The translations under genes and the position numbers were made by a program. The notes below the pieces were generated by a model. The model worked only from the letters and a program-made list of their open reading frames with translations, was not told the origin of the DNA and made no database searches. From 2-01-FULL-41-14 sp046317875 (GTDB taxonomy: Bacteria; Pseudomonadota; Alphaproteobacteria; UBA7879; UBA5542): a stretch of 64,000 nucleotides of DNA. Every line of letters begins with the position of its first letter. The stretch's first letter is position 1. Of the stretch, positions 28,199 to 37,894 are shown in pieces. The DNA is taken from the NCBI GenBank assembly GCA_046317875.1, contig JBKCVN010000022.1, positions 27,823 through 91,822 on the forward strand, given 5' to 3'.

Positions 28199-28759
28199 AT
28201 GGTTCAATTAACAAAAATTTACACACGGGGTGGGGACAAGGGACAAACTTCTCTAGGAGATGGGAAACGTATCTCTAAGACATCCCTTCGTATTCAGGCG
28301 ATAGGGGCTGTGGATGAAACAAATGCCGCTTTGGGTGTTTGTACTTTATTTTTAACACCCAATTTCATAAAAAGTATACGCCACATTCAAAATGACCTCT
28401 TTGATATTGGGGCCGATCTTTGTGTGCCAGAAAATTCTGCAAAAAAATCATTATCTTTAAAAGAAATGCAGGTGACATGGTTAGAAAAAGAAATGGACCG
28501 GTTCAATGAAAGCCTGCCCCCCTTGTCTTCTTTTATCTTGCCCGGGGGATCAGCTGCCTCGACCCATCTTCATCTAGCGCGAACCATAACACGCCGTGCA
28601 GAGCGAGATGTTTCAGCCCTAAGCGAACAGGAAGATGTGAATCAAGAAATTTTGATCTATCTTAATCGCCTTTCAGATTATTTATTTGTTCTATGTCGGG
28701 TCTTAAATGATAATGGAGCCACGGATATTTTATGGGTGCCTGGTAAAACTCAGCGATAG
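28199..28759 (+). CDS. cob(I)yrinic acid a,c-diamide adenosyltransferase, PduO type
   Basis: Transfers the 5'-deoxyadenosyl group of ATP to cob(I)alamin, giving adenosylcobalamin. 186 residues. The PduO-type ATP site is at the N-terminus (KIYTRGGDKGQTSLGDGKRI, residues 5-24), followed by 'IGAVDETNAALG'. Later motifs are 'FILPGGSAASTHLHLARTITRRAER' and 'LNRLSDYLFVL'. No corrinoid synthesis genes or cobalamin riboswitch are seen here, so scavenged B12 is likely. It stands ten bases before a secreted orphan and then the T6SS block. Confidence 0.92.
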   Translation: MVQLTKIYTRGGDKGQTSLGDGKRISKTSLRIQAIGAVDETNAALGVCTLFLTPNFIKSIRHIQNDLFDIGADLCVPENSAKKSLSLKEMQVTWLEKEMDRFNESLPPLSSFILPGGSAASTHLHLARTITRRAERDVSALSEQEDVNQEILIYLNRLSDYLFVLCRVLNDNGATDILWVPGKTQR

Positions 28760-28768
28760 AAAAATATC

Positions 28769-29323
28769 ATGAATTTTTTAATCCATATTCCTTTACTTTT
28801 AATTCTTACACTTCCAGCCCTGTCAAGAAATTTGGGATACTGCCCCAAAGACTCTTTTCCCCTATGTGGGTCATCTTTAGCAGAAGCGCTGAAGGTTGTA
28901 ACGAATTGTCCTTTAGACAAACCTGAAACAAAAAAGTGTGCCTTTATTTTGATTCAAACCCTATCCGAAGCCGATCACAAAGCACCTTTTTTTGAAACCT
29001 TTTATGAGAAAGATTTCGAGGTCGGGGATGTAGAAAACTACAAAAAAGAAGTGCAAAGCTTAAAAGAATACAGTCCAAAAGCCTGGCTCGTTTTACACAA
29101 TCTATCAAAAGTTTTGATTTTAAATTACACTACTATCTCTACTCTGTCCCCAGATCAAAAAAGATCCTTAGAAAACCTTCTACAACCTCTTTTTGAACGG
29201 GAAGAAAAACGAGATATGGACCTAAATGATGATGCCCATATTCAAGATTTGATCAAAAGAGTTATAAAAGAAGCAAAAGCCATTAAATGGGATAGTTCCC
29301 AAAATCAAATCGCCCCTTCTTAA
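28769..29323 (+). CDS. secreted protein of unknown function ahead of the T6SS block
   Basis: I do not recognise this protein. 184 residues with a signal peptide (hydrophobic 3-18). Cysteines in the first third (CPKD, PLCG, NCPLD, KKCA) suggest disulfides. The rest is helical and charged. It starts ten bases after the adenosyltransferase and ends about 100 bases before tssK. It has no lipobox, so it is not an obvious TssJ. A link to secretion is only by position. Confidence 0.5.
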   Translation: MNFLIHIPLLLILTLPALSRNLGYCPKDSFPLCGSSLAEALKVVTNCPLDKPETKKCAFILIQTLSEADHKAPFFETFYEKDFEVGDVENYKKEVQSLKEYSPKAWLVLHNLSKVLILNYTTISTLSPDQKRSLENLLQPLFEREEKRDMDLNDDAHIQDLIKRVIKEAKAIKWDSSQNQIAPS

Positions 29324-29422
29324 TTCCCATTCTCCCCATTTGTGCTTGAGTTAAAAGACTAGAAACGGTAAGGTAAAAAAGAGCGAGTGTTTCTGTTTAT
29401 GGGCATCGTTTACGGGGCAGGC

Positions 29423-30763
29423 ATGGAAGAAAAAGCAAAATTTAAAATTCAAGATTCCGTTCAATGGTACGAAGGTCAGCTTCTGTATCCCCACCATTAC
29501 CAACAAATGCGACATGAGATTCAGCAATTATCCCTTTGTTACTTATCTTTGGCCATGCCCTGGTACTGGGGGATTAGGTCCCTAGAAATCGATCAAGCTG
29601 TTCTTAATAATGGACTAGTTCGGGTTAATAAAATTTTTGCTGTTTTTCCTGATGGGTCCGTATTTGAAAAAGATGAATCAAATCCAATTCCCTTAGAAAT
29701 TGATATTTCGAACCTTAAGGACCAAATAAAAGATAAGGAACTAACCATCTATCTGGCGGTTGTTAAAAGACAAGATGACACATCAAATGTTGAAGGAGAA
29801 TTCCCACGGTATGTTTCTCGTGAACAATCTTCAATTCTAGATGAAAACACGGGCGAAACCCCCCTTAATATAGCCAAATTATGTTTGAGCCCTATTCTGG
29901 TCACAGAAGACAAACTATCTGCCAGACTATCTGCTTTTCCTTTATTAAAGCTATCCCTACAATCGGGCACGTTCCAACTGACAGACTTCATCCCCCCCGC
30001 AACAGTGATTCAAAAAGATCATACACTTGGGAATCATATTAAAATATTAATCAATAAGATTCGCCGCCATATTGGCTACCTTTCCACCCGCCTTGAAAGC
30101 CTGAAACTGTCCGAGCTTGATTCAATTCTCGAACATTATGCTCGGGTATATAGAATTCTAACAAGTCGTATCCTAAGTTTGGAAATGCTGTATGAGTCTG
30201 GAGAGTCCCATCCTCATGAAATTTACAAAGAATTGACGGTCTTTGCAGGATCTATTTGTGCCCTAATGGATCACAGGGTTCCCCCTACATTGCCTCCCTA
30301 TCATCATGATGATCTGAAAACTACCTTTGCCCCTTTATTATCTTTTATTAACGAGCGGATTGATGCCATTAAGAATCCTTCCATTTCTATCCTATTTCAT
30401 CAAGAGGGTCGGGTTTTTTCACAAGACATAAAAGAACATTATTTATCAAGTGACAGCCTCATAGTTGGTTTGCGTTTAGGGCCCATGATGAGCGCCGCCG
30501 AAGGGGGTAGTTGGATTAAGGGAGCAGTTATTTCTTGTGATTCTTCAATCAAAGATATTAAAGAAAAAAGAATTCTAGGTGCAGAACGGGAAATTGTGGA
30601 CCAAATACCTGAGATGGGTCTTGTTTCTAATCCCAACTATATTTTTATTAAAATAAAAATAGATCCTACGTTTATTAAAATAGGCGAGGCCGTTAAGATA
30701 TTTAATCCATCAGATCGAGAAGATGCGCGACCAGAAGATCTTTTTTTGTATGTAGCTGAATAA
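29423..30763 (+). CDS. tssK: type VI secretion baseplate subunit TssK
   Basis: Cytoplasmic trimeric adaptor that docks the T6SS baseplate to the TssLM membrane complex. About 446 residues. The N-terminal shoulder has the family pattern 'VQWYEGQLLYPHHYQQMRHEI', followed by 'LNNGLVRVNKIFAVFPDGSVFE' and the closing 'GEAVKIFNP...DLFLYV'. In-frame starts exist at 29387 (GTG), 29399 and 29423. I favour 29423 because upstream residues are hydrophobic and TssK is not a membrane protein. First gene of tssK-tssL-tssM-tssA; one base separates its end from tssL. Confidence 0.85.
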   Translation: MEEKAKFKIQDSVQWYEGQLLYPHHYQQMRHEIQQLSLCYLSLAMPWYWGIRSLEIDQAVLNNGLVRVNKIFAVFPDGSVFEKDESNPIPLEIDISNLKDQIKDKELTIYLAVVKRQDDTSNVEGEFPRYVSREQSSILDENTGETPLNIAKLCLSPILVTEDKLSARLSAFPLLKLSLQSGTFQLTDFIPPATVIQKDHTLGNHIKILINKIRRHIGYLSTRLESLKLSELDSILEHYARVYRILTSRILSLEMLYESGESHPHEIYKELTVFAGSICALMDHRVPPTLPPYHHDDLKTTFAPLLSFINERIDAIKNPSISILFHQEGRVFSQDIKEHYLSSDSLIVGLRLGPMMSAAEGGSWIKGAVISCDSSIKDIKEKRILGAEREIVDQIPEMGLVSNPNYIFIKIKIDPTFIKIGEAVKIFNPSDREDARPEDLFLYVAE

Positions 30764-30764
30764 A

Positions 30765-31529
30765 ATGAACCCAGATATTTATTTAAAATCGTCCATTTTA
30801 AAAGACTTCAAAGTTTTCTATGCTGAACTTTTGCTTTTAAAAGAAAAGGCTCTTTCACACTCCTTGTCTGATGCTTTAGAAAATAGTTTAGGCGATCTTT
30901 CAAGCCTAACCCACCATATTCAAAAAAGGCTTGAATCCCTTTTAATGAACCAGTACAAGGCAGTGGGCAGCCAAAAAGGTGGTTATGCGGCGTATTATTA
31001 CAGGGAGGCTCAATACATAATGGTGTCCCTAGCAGATGAGATTTTTATTAACTTGACTTGGCATGGTAGCGAAGAATGGAAAGATCATTTATTAGAATCC
31101 TTAATATATAACACACAGGATGCAGGGGAAAGATTTTTCCAAAACCTTGATCAGTTTTTAGAAACAGATACCACTCAAGGCACAGATATGGCCTCCCTTT
31201 ACCTAATAGCCCTAGGTTTAGGATTCAAGGGAAAATATCGAAACAGCGCAAACGAACATGAGTTATTTAACTATCGCCAAAAACTATATCACTATATCAG
31301 TGGTGAAAATCCCCACTTAATGGTGACTGAATCCCACCTTTTTGCACAACCTTATGAAAACATACTAGAAGCCCGACAAAATGCCGACATGCCCGATGTG
31401 CGGCCCTGGTGGGTAGCACTGGGTGTTATTTTGATCGGTTTTATAAGTTTATCTTCTTTAATTTGGTTTATTCATATGAATAATTTTTCTCCTTTTGTAA
31501 ACAACCTTGAAAAGTGGACACAAGTCTAA
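30765..31529 (+). CDS. tssL: type VI secretion protein TssL (DotU/IcmH family), short form
   Basis: Inner-membrane component of the T6SS trans-envelope complex, partner of TssM. 254 residues: a cytoplasmic DotU domain (~15-200, with 'AAYYYREAQYIMVSLADEIFIN' and 'GLGFKGKYR') followed by one C-terminal transmembrane helix near 216-238 (WWVALGVILIGFISLSSLIWFI). The peptidoglycan-binding OmpA-like extension of 'evolved' TssL proteins is absent. Its TAA overlaps the preferred tssM ATG (TAATG). Confidence 0.88.
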   Translation: MNPDIYLKSSILKDFKVFYAELLLLKEKALSHSLSDALENSLGDLSSLTHHIQKRLESLLMNQYKAVGSQKGGYAAYYYREAQYIMVSLADEIFINLTWHGSEEWKDHLLESLIYNTQDAGERFFQNLDQFLETDTTQGTDMASLYLIALGLGFKGKYRNSANEHELFNYRQKLYHYISGENPHLMVTESHLFAQPYENILEARQNADMPDVRPWWVALGVILIGFISLSSLIWFIHMNNFSPFVNNLEKWTQV

Positions 31530-34500
31530 TGACCAGTCTTTCTTCTTTTGAATTAGTCTTAGTTGTTTTAGGGTTTGGTAGCCTCATTTTTATGCTAACC
31601 ACTTACTTGTCAGGAATTGGACTTAAGGAACAGTTTGACCGTGTTGGACTTCGAAGTCTTTCTATTGTTGAGTCCCTCAAACAAATTATCATGGGTAAAC
31701 GCAAGATAAGCTCTCTTTCATTTCAATCACTGATTCATGATTTGTTTTATGGTGTCCTTAATCTGTTTAATATTTATCCTGCGGGTCCGTTCCATGACTC
31801 TCTCCGCGATGTCATTCATGCGTTAGAAGAAAAAACCGGATCTTCAAAAATTTTATATAAGTTGCCCTGGTTTATTATGGTGGGCAGTGAAGGGTCAGGA
31901 AAATCATCTGTCTTAGGGAATCTAACCCTGTCCACGCCCATACCAAGCCCTTCATTTGGCAAGCCGGACGGACACCCTCTTATACAATGGTGGTTTTATG
32001 AAAAAGGTATTGTCATCGATATCAGGGGAGATGTATTGAGTCCCAATGTGGCCACCTCGTCCTCATGGTCTTCTTTATTAAGGGCCTTAAAAAGATACCG
32101 CCCCCATCGTCCCTTAGACGGATTAATCTTAGCCGCTCCAGCCACTTATTTTACAGGCCCAAATAAACTGGATACGCCCCAATTAATCACAGACGCAAGC
32201 AACTTATCAGACCAACTTATTAAAATAGAAAGAATTCTGGGTCTAAAAGTTCCATTGTATTTTTTGCTAACTAAATGTGATGAGGTGGCTGGGTTTCAAG
32301 GGTTTGTAAAATCCCTTCCCCTGACAACATTAGAAGAACCCTTTGGATGGTCGAATCCCTATGCAACGCATCTTAGTTTTAATCCCAACTGGATCAAAGA
32401 AGCCTTCCAACATACTTATCTTGCATTGTTCCAGGGTATGTTGCGCATTTTTGGCACAGAAACCAATGATAACCCTGAACCTGATGATATTACTATTTTC
32501 CCTGAAAGCTTTTTGCAGCTAGAAGATTCAGTTCAAACCTATTTAAATTTTATTTTTAAAGTGGGTGATTATGATGATCATTTCATTTTCAGGGGTTTAT
32601 TTGTTACAGGCACCAGCGAACCGAATAGCTCGTTAAAAATTATGAGTCAGCCTTTCGTCAATGAACTCTTTAATACTAAAATTTTTGGCGAATTAGGCCT
32701 AGCTACTCCGATTAAGAAGTTTTTCTTAGTCATGAATAAGAAAATTTCTTTTATAAGATTGTCCATTTCTGGTGCATTTTTAATGGCTCTTTATGGTCTG
32801 TATTGGACCAATGACTACCTATCAAATACCATACAACGATTGCGTCCCCTCATAGAACAAGTCCAACAAGATATGGAAACATCCTCTATGCTGCCTTCAG
32901 CTAATGGGGATAGCCGTCCTATCACCCCCACCAAAGGTAAAAATATTTTAAGACTTTTAGATCATGTTTATCACTATCCTTTGCGTCATATTTTAATTCC
33001 GTTTTCCTGGATAAGCCCAACCACCTATAAGTTGAATAAAGTAAGCACAAATCTTTATCATTCCCTTATTGCCAGAAATTTAGACAAGGCATTCAGGGAA
33101 AAGGCCGAATTTTTAACCCTATCGCCCATGGCGATTTTGCCTTCGACCAAAAACTATGCCTCCCCCCTAGAGACACCTGAATTTTTGTTATTAGAAGGCT
33201 ATGTGAAAAGTCTGGCAGACCTAGAACGTGCCACTCTTTTCTATACGGCCTTGCCCGAAACCCAAGATCCCTTTCAAATAGCCGAAATCCTAAACTATCT
33301 TTACGGTTATCCCTTAAGTCCAGATTTCTTAAAAGAAAAACAAGCCCGAACGATTCTGATTAAGGAAGCTCCCTACGATACCTTTAAACTGGAGGGGTAT
33401 CGTTTGCACGCAGAAAAAAGGCTTTATCTTTTATATGATTTATTTCTAAAGAAAGTCTTAGATCCAGATTATATCTATTCCTTGGCCGGCAAGCTGCAGG
33501 GCTCTTTACACAACATGGGTGGTCGTGAACCGATCGACCTAGAGACCCTAAAAAAAAGCATTTCCGATATTAAGGAACTGATGGAGTTTTTGACCCAGGC
33601 GGGCGGTTCCTGGCTTTTGAACCCCGATTTCAACCCCGGATCTCGCTATCAAAAAATGGTGGATCAAATTAACCATATCACCCTTTTGGGACCTGCCATT
33701 CCCAAAACTCTGTTTGAAACCTCCAACAAAATGTATGCGAAAGCTGTACAATACTTACGAAGCTATGGATCGCCTGTGACAGGCTATTTCTTTGTAGTGT
33801 CTCCTGATACGCAAAAACTAGAACCGTCAGCTGGATTGATGAATATCGAAAAACAGCTAGATGCATTTTTACAACAGTCCTTTATGCAAAAATCATCGGG
33901 GGCATCTTTTGCCGGCAAAATTCCCTTGGGTCAATTCTTGCACTGGGATCCTCAGGGAGTCAGAAACGTACTTGCGCTGATCGAAAGTTATAAAACTTTC
34001 CTAAATACGGACTTGTTTAAGTATCCTGCAAATTTACAAGACACCTTGCGTCAGGCAGGACTTCTGCAAACCCAACGTAATATAGACTCCATCTTAGAAG
34101 GGGCCCAAAGTTTTTATGAAGAGCCCTTGAGAGAAGGATCAGATCAAGCCGACAATGCCCGTCGAGCCCAAGCTCTTAACATGAATGATGTGGGGCCCTT
34201 ATTTATTAAAATACTAAAGAACCTAAACAGCTTGGGTGGGGGACCTGTCTATAACAAATTAAAAAATCTTCTGTTCGAGCAAGTTCTGAAAACCTTAAAG
34301 AAACTTAATACTGCTTTGGACGAAGGTTCCTATTTTCAACCTAGTGATTCTCAGTTTTCTGCCTGGAATGGGGAAGCAGGGGCTTTGTTCAAAGGCTTCA
34401 ATATAACTGATGTATCCGAAATGAAAGATTATTTTTCTAATCAAAGTGCCCAACTGTTGACAATGGTGATCAACAATGCAGAATCACTAATTGATTTCTT

Positions 34501-35593
34501 AAAAGCAGACTTATTTGATACTGACATTGAACAAGTCAAGTTAATCAGCAAATGGCATACTTTGATAGAGCAAGCTATTGCCTATAGAAAATCCAAGACC
34601 TCAGGCTCTATGAAAACCTTACAAAAATTCATGGAAGAAGAAGGAAACAAAATTACTTATGAAAGCTGTTTTACAGACTTAGATCCCAAAGATTTCAACC
34701 AACCGTCCAGCGATTATTTCACCCAAAAACAAAACGATTTAAAACGGGGGATTTACAAAAGATGTCGAGCTTTAGCCGCTGAAAAAGCAGCCCAACAATA
34801 CAATAAAATAGAAAATACTTTTAATGGGTCATTGGCAAATACCTTTCCCTTTACCCGACAAGTACCCAGTACTCCCCAATTAGAATCCGAGGTTTCCTGG
34901 ACGTTGCTACAAGATTTTTTCAAAGAATTAGAAGAACTGAATCCCAATCTTCGTCAGTCATTAAAAGAGTCCCCTAAATATGGTTCAGGCTGGAAGAAAA
35001 TAGAAACTTTTATTTCCCAAATGGATGAGGTCAAAAACTTTTTCATGACCTACTTTGCGCCACTGAAAAAAGATGATGAACCGGGGATGAGTTTTGAAAT
35101 TAAGTTCCGTGATAATCGAGTCAAAGAATCTTTAGGTAATCAGGTTTCAGATTGGGCTTTCATCTTTGGAGATAAATCAATCAGTCTTCGTCAAAATGGA
35201 CCAGGCGTGGGGATGGGTCGATGGACGGTTAATAACCCTGTCTCCTTTGGATTCCAATGGGATGTATCGGCAGCGTTATGGCCTCTTGAAACATCAAATA
35301 CCCCAGCTTTGGTAAAAGTCGATGATCGCTCGTTATTTGTTTATGAGGGGAGCTGGAGCTTACTCCGTGCCCTAATGATTCATGCGGCCTCCCCAAATGA
35401 TGGGGCCTCACCCTCAAATAATGTCCTTTTCAAGTTTGAGATTCCATTAGGCCCTAATCCAAATGCACCAGCCACAACCCAAGCCAAACTATTTATTAAA
35501 CTTGTACCTCAAAGTATTAAAGGGCAACGGGCAACATCTTTCAAAATTCCACCCTTCCCCGTGGAAGCACCTAAACTAAGAGGGGGCAGCTAA
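31529..35593 (+). CDS. tssM: type VI secretion membrane subunit TssM (IcmF family)
   Basis: Large inner-membrane core component linking baseplate to envelope. About 1354 residues from ATG 31529 (overlapping the tssL stop); ATG 31514 is an alternative. N-terminal membrane helix (FELVLVVLGFGSLIFMLTTYL), a cytoplasmic GTPase-like domain with Walker A GSEGSGKS near 119-126, 'LLTKCDEVAGFQGF', a further TM near 410, then the long periplasmic part. The C-terminal domain keeps IcmF features ('SLRQNGPG', 'GRWTV', 'VYEGSWSLLRAL'). Length is slightly above the common ~1150-1300. No TssJ lipoprotein gene is adjacent. Confidence 0.9.
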   Translation: MTSLSSFELVLVVLGFGSLIFMLTTYLSGIGLKEQFDRVGLRSLSIVESLKQIIMGKRKISSLSFQSLIHDLFYGVLNLFNIYPAGPFHDSLRDVIHALEEKTGSSKILYKLPWFIMVGSEGSGKSSVLGNLTLSTPIPSPSFGKPDGHPLIQWWFYEKGIVIDIRGDVLSPNVATSSSWSSLLRALKRYRPHRPLDGLILAAPATYFTGPNKLDTPQLITDASNLSDQLIKIERILGLKVPLYFLLTKCDEVAGFQGFVKSLPLTTLEEPFGWSNPYATHLSFNPNWIKEAFQHTYLALFQGMLRIFGTETNDNPEPDDITIFPESFLQLEDSVQTYLNFIFKVGDYDDHFIFRGLFVTGTSEPNSSLKIMSQPFVNELFNTKIFGELGLATPIKKFFLVMNKKISFIRLSISGAFLMALYGLYWTNDYLSNTIQRLRPLIEQVQQDMETSSMLPSANGDSRPITPTKGKNILRLLDHVYHYPLRHILIPFSWISPTTYKLNKVSTNLYHSLIARNLDKAFREKAEFLTLSPMAILPSTKNYASPLETPEFLLLEGYVKSLADLERATLFYTALPETQDPFQIAEILNYLYGYPLSPDFLKEKQARTILIKEAPYDTFKLEGYRLHAEKRLYLLYDLFLKKVLDPDYIYSLAGKLQGSLHNMGGREPIDLETLKKSISDIKELMEFLTQAGGSWLLNPDFNPGSRYQKMVDQINHITLLGPAIPKTLFETSNKMYAKAVQYLRSYGSPVTGYFFVVSPDTQKLEPSAGLMNIEKQLDAFLQQSFMQKSSGASFAGKIPLGQFLHWDPQGVRNVLALIESYKTFLNTDLFKYPANLQDTLRQAGLLQTQRNIDSILEGAQSFYEEPLREGSDQADNARRAQALNMNDVGPLFIKILKNLNSLGGGPVYNKLKNLLFEQVLKTLKKLNTALDEGSYFQPSDSQFSAWNGEAGALFKGFNITDVSEMKDYFSNQSAQLLTMVINNAESLIDFLKADLFDTDIEQVKLISKWHTLIEQAIAYRKSKTSGSMKTLQKFMEEEGNKITYESCFTDLDPKDFNQPSSDYFTQKQNDLKRGIYKRCRALAAEKAAQQYNKIENTFNGSLANTFPFTRQVPSTPQLESEVSWTLLQDFFKELEELNPNLRQSLKESPKYGSGWKKIETFISQMDEVKNFFMTYFAPLKKDDEPGMSFEIKFRDNRVKESLGNQVSDWAFIFGDKSISLRQNGPGVGMGRWTVNNPVSFGFQWDVSAALWPLETSNTPALVKVDDRSLFVYEGSWSLLRALMIHAASPNDGASPSNNVLFKFEIPLGPNPNAPATTQAKLFIKLVPQSIKGQRATSFKIPPFPVEAPKLRGGS

Positions 35594-35603
35594 GGAGACC
35601 TTC

Positions 35604-36710
35604 ATGCCCTTATATGAAAATTTAGATCTCCTTTTACAAGATATTCCAGGCCCTCTGCCCCAGGGGCAAGATCTTAAATACAGTTCTGAATACGACCAAA
35701 TCAAGGAAGCCTCGCGGGAAGATATGGATTTACCCCAGGGCGTTTGGGTTCAAGATCTGAAATCGGCAAATTGGGAAGATGTGGAAAAAATTTGTATAGA
35801 GGTATTACAAAAAAAATCTAAAGATCTTCAGGTTGCCAGCTGGCTGATCGAAGCATGGATTGACCTGTACAATATGGAAGGGCTAACCCAGGGTTTAAAC
35901 TTATTATTACAACTTTCTGAAAAATATTGGGATACAGCTTTCCCAACTTTGAATCCTAAAGACTCCGAATTTCGATGCGCCCCTTATAACTGGATTAATG
36001 AAAAGTTATCCACACGCTTCAGCAAAGTAGAAGTGACATCCCCTGATAGCAAAGATCTTTTTACCTATTCCTATGCCACGTATGTTGATCTTCAAAAGGA
36101 TGGCGGTGTATCAATTACGGGCTCCCCCGATGAAGAAAGTCCTGTCGAGAAACGAGAAGGGTTTGAAAAAAGTTTAAACCACACGCCCGATGATTTTTTC
36201 AAGCAACTCAACACCAATGGACAACAAGCCCTAGAGTATCTAAAAAAGATTCAAACTTTTTTGGATAGTAAGCTAGTTGAAAATAGCCCCTCTCTTTATC
36301 ATGCTATGGAAAAAATAGAAGAGATTATAGCGTTTGGAAATCAAGTATTAGCCAGCCGAATAACAACAAAAGAGGCCGCTGCAGCAACTGAGGTAACCTC
36401 CACTGATCCCTTGAACAGCCCTGAACATTCTGATCAAACTCACACTAAAGGGGCAAGTATTAATAGCCGAAATGAGGCCTATGATCTTATTAACAAAGCA
36501 GCAGATTATTTAGAAAAACTGGACCCCCAAAGCCCTTCCCCCTATCTATTAAGAAGAGCCATTCGATGGGGACAATTAAATCTGAAAGATTTATTACAAG
36601 AAATGATTCGAGACCCAGGATCCTTAGAAGATTTGAAACATCTTTTGGGCATGACCGCAGAGGAAATAGCTGCAGCCGAAGGATCTTCTGCGGATATTCA
36701 ACAATCCTAG
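35604..36710 (+). CDS. tssA: type VI secretion protein TssA (ImpA family)
   Basis: Cytoplasmic cap/priming protein for T6SS tail assembly. 368 residues. The ImpA N-terminal domain is at residues 1-140 ('LLQDIPGPLPQGQDLKYSSEYDQIKEA', 'VASWLIEAWIDLYNMEGLTQGLNLLLQLSEKYWDTAFP'). A variable middle and a C-terminal segment 'KLDPQSPSPYLLRRAIRWGQLNLKDLLQEMI' follow, as in TssA1-type proteins. GGAG ahead of ATG 35604 and ten bases after tssM. It closes the T6SS block here. Confidence 0.86.
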   Translation: MPLYENLDLLLQDIPGPLPQGQDLKYSSEYDQIKEASREDMDLPQGVWVQDLKSANWEDVEKICIEVLQKKSKDLQVASWLIEAWIDLYNMEGLTQGLNLLLQLSEKYWDTAFPTLNPKDSEFRCAPYNWINEKLSTRFSKVEVTSPDSKDLFTYSYATYVDLQKDGGVSITGSPDEESPVEKREGFEKSLNHTPDDFFKQLNTNGQQALEYLKKIQTFLDSKLVENSPSLYHAMEKIEEIIAFGNQVLASRITTKEAAAATEVTSTDPLNSPEHSDQTHTKGASINSRNEAYDLINKAADYLEKLDPQSPSPYLLRRAIRWGQLNLKDLLQEMIRDPGSLEDLKHLLGMTAEEIAAAEGSSADIQQS

Positions 36711-36768
36711 TTGCGCTTAAACAGTGATCGTCGTATGGTTATTTGCATATAACCAACCGTAGGTAAAA

Positions 36769-37881
36769 ATGAGTTTGATTTTAAAATTTCTGTCTTTTTT
36801 TTTCTGTATCTTTTTTTCTGCTGATGGTCTCACTTCTGCCCCCGCACGTACCGAAAAGAAAGTGGTTTACGTGTATTATTGGGCAGACACCATCGCTGAT
36901 GAAACCATAGAACAGTTTGAAAAAGAAACAGGTATTAAGGTTGTTCGATCGTATTATGACAGTGATGAAATCTTAGAAACAAAACTACTTACTAAAAGCT
37001 CTCTTTATGATGTTGTCATGCCTTCTGCCATGCCCTATTATGGCCGTCAAGTCGAGTTAGAACTTTATCTACCTCTTGATCGCACACTCCTCCCTAATTG
37101 GAAATATTTAGATCCCCAAATTTTAAAATTATTAGAAGCCGTTGATCCTGGAAACAAGTATGGCATCCCGTATAGCTGGGGTACAACGGGCTTTGCCTAT
37201 AATCCTGCTATTATGGAAAAATTCTTTCCTCATATTAAACTAGATACTTATCAAGTTATTCTCGACCCAACAATCATGGAAAAATTAGGCAGGTATGGGG
37301 TGGGGCTTTTAGATCAACCCCAAGATCTATTAGAGGCTTTTCTAGCCTACTTAAAGATTGTACCTAACTATGGTGACCTTACCCAAATAGATACCGTTAA
37401 ATCCCTTTTGAAAAAAATACGTCCTTATATTAAATTTTTCACTTCAAATTCGGAAAAAATGGTAAGCAGCTTGGTGAATGGGGAAGCCGCCTTTGTACAG
37501 ATGTGGTCAGGCGAAGCTTTAAGGGCTCAAAAATTGGCAAAAGAAGTTGGAAAAGAAATTAAGTTTGTGATTCCCAAAGAACATGCGGGTGCATGGTGTG
37601 ACCTGATGGCTATTCCCAGAAATGCACCCCACCCCCATAGTGCCCACAGGTTTATTAATTTTATGATGCGCCCAGAAATTGCAGCTAAAAATATGAAAAA
37701 TACATTAATGACCATCGCCAATGCAAAAGTTAAAGACTTTTTACCATCTTCTATGAAAAATAACCCGATTGTTTTTCCACCTAAAGAAGTACTAGACCAT
37801 CTAAAATTAAACGAGAAACTGCCCCTTCCTTATGAACGAAAAACCATTCGTATGTGGGCCCATGTTAAAGCAAAACAGTAA
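36769..37881 (+). CDS. potD: spermidine/putrescine-binding periplasmic protein PotD
   Basis: Periplasmic polyamine-binding protein, expected to deliver substrate to PotABC. 370 residues with a signal peptide (hydrophobic 3-22). Family motifs: 'VYVYYWADTIADETIEQFEKETGIKV', 'YDVVMPSAMPYYGRQ', 'KYGIPYSWGTTGFAYNP' and 'FINFMMRPEIAAKN'. It lies about 26 kb from potABC, just after the T6SS block and 13 bases before a lipoprotein gene. Spermidine versus putrescine preference cannot be told. Confidence 0.9.
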   Translation: MSLILKFLSFFFCIFFSADGLTSAPARTEKKVVYVYYWADTIADETIEQFEKETGIKVVRSYYDSDEILETKLLTKSSLYDVVMPSAMPYYGRQVELELYLPLDRTLLPNWKYLDPQILKLLEAVDPGNKYGIPYSWGTTGFAYNPAIMEKFFPHIKLDTYQVILDPTIMEKLGRYGVGLLDQPQDLLEAFLAYLKIVPNYGDLTQIDTVKSLLKKIRPYIKFFTSNSEKMVSSLVNGEAAFVQMWSGEALRAQKLAKEVGKEIKFVIPKEHAGAWCDLMAIPRNAPHPHSAHRFINFMMRPEIAAKNMKNTLMTIANAKVKDFLPSSMKNNPIVFPPKEVLDHLKLNEKLPLPYERKTIRMWAHVKAKQ

Positions 37882-37894
37882 AGGATAAGATCAC

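Noticed and set aside
28199..29323. A cobalamin riboswitch or cobalamin operon around the adenosyltransferase
   Set aside because: No conserved B12-box-like sequence and no other cobalamin genes are seen nearby.
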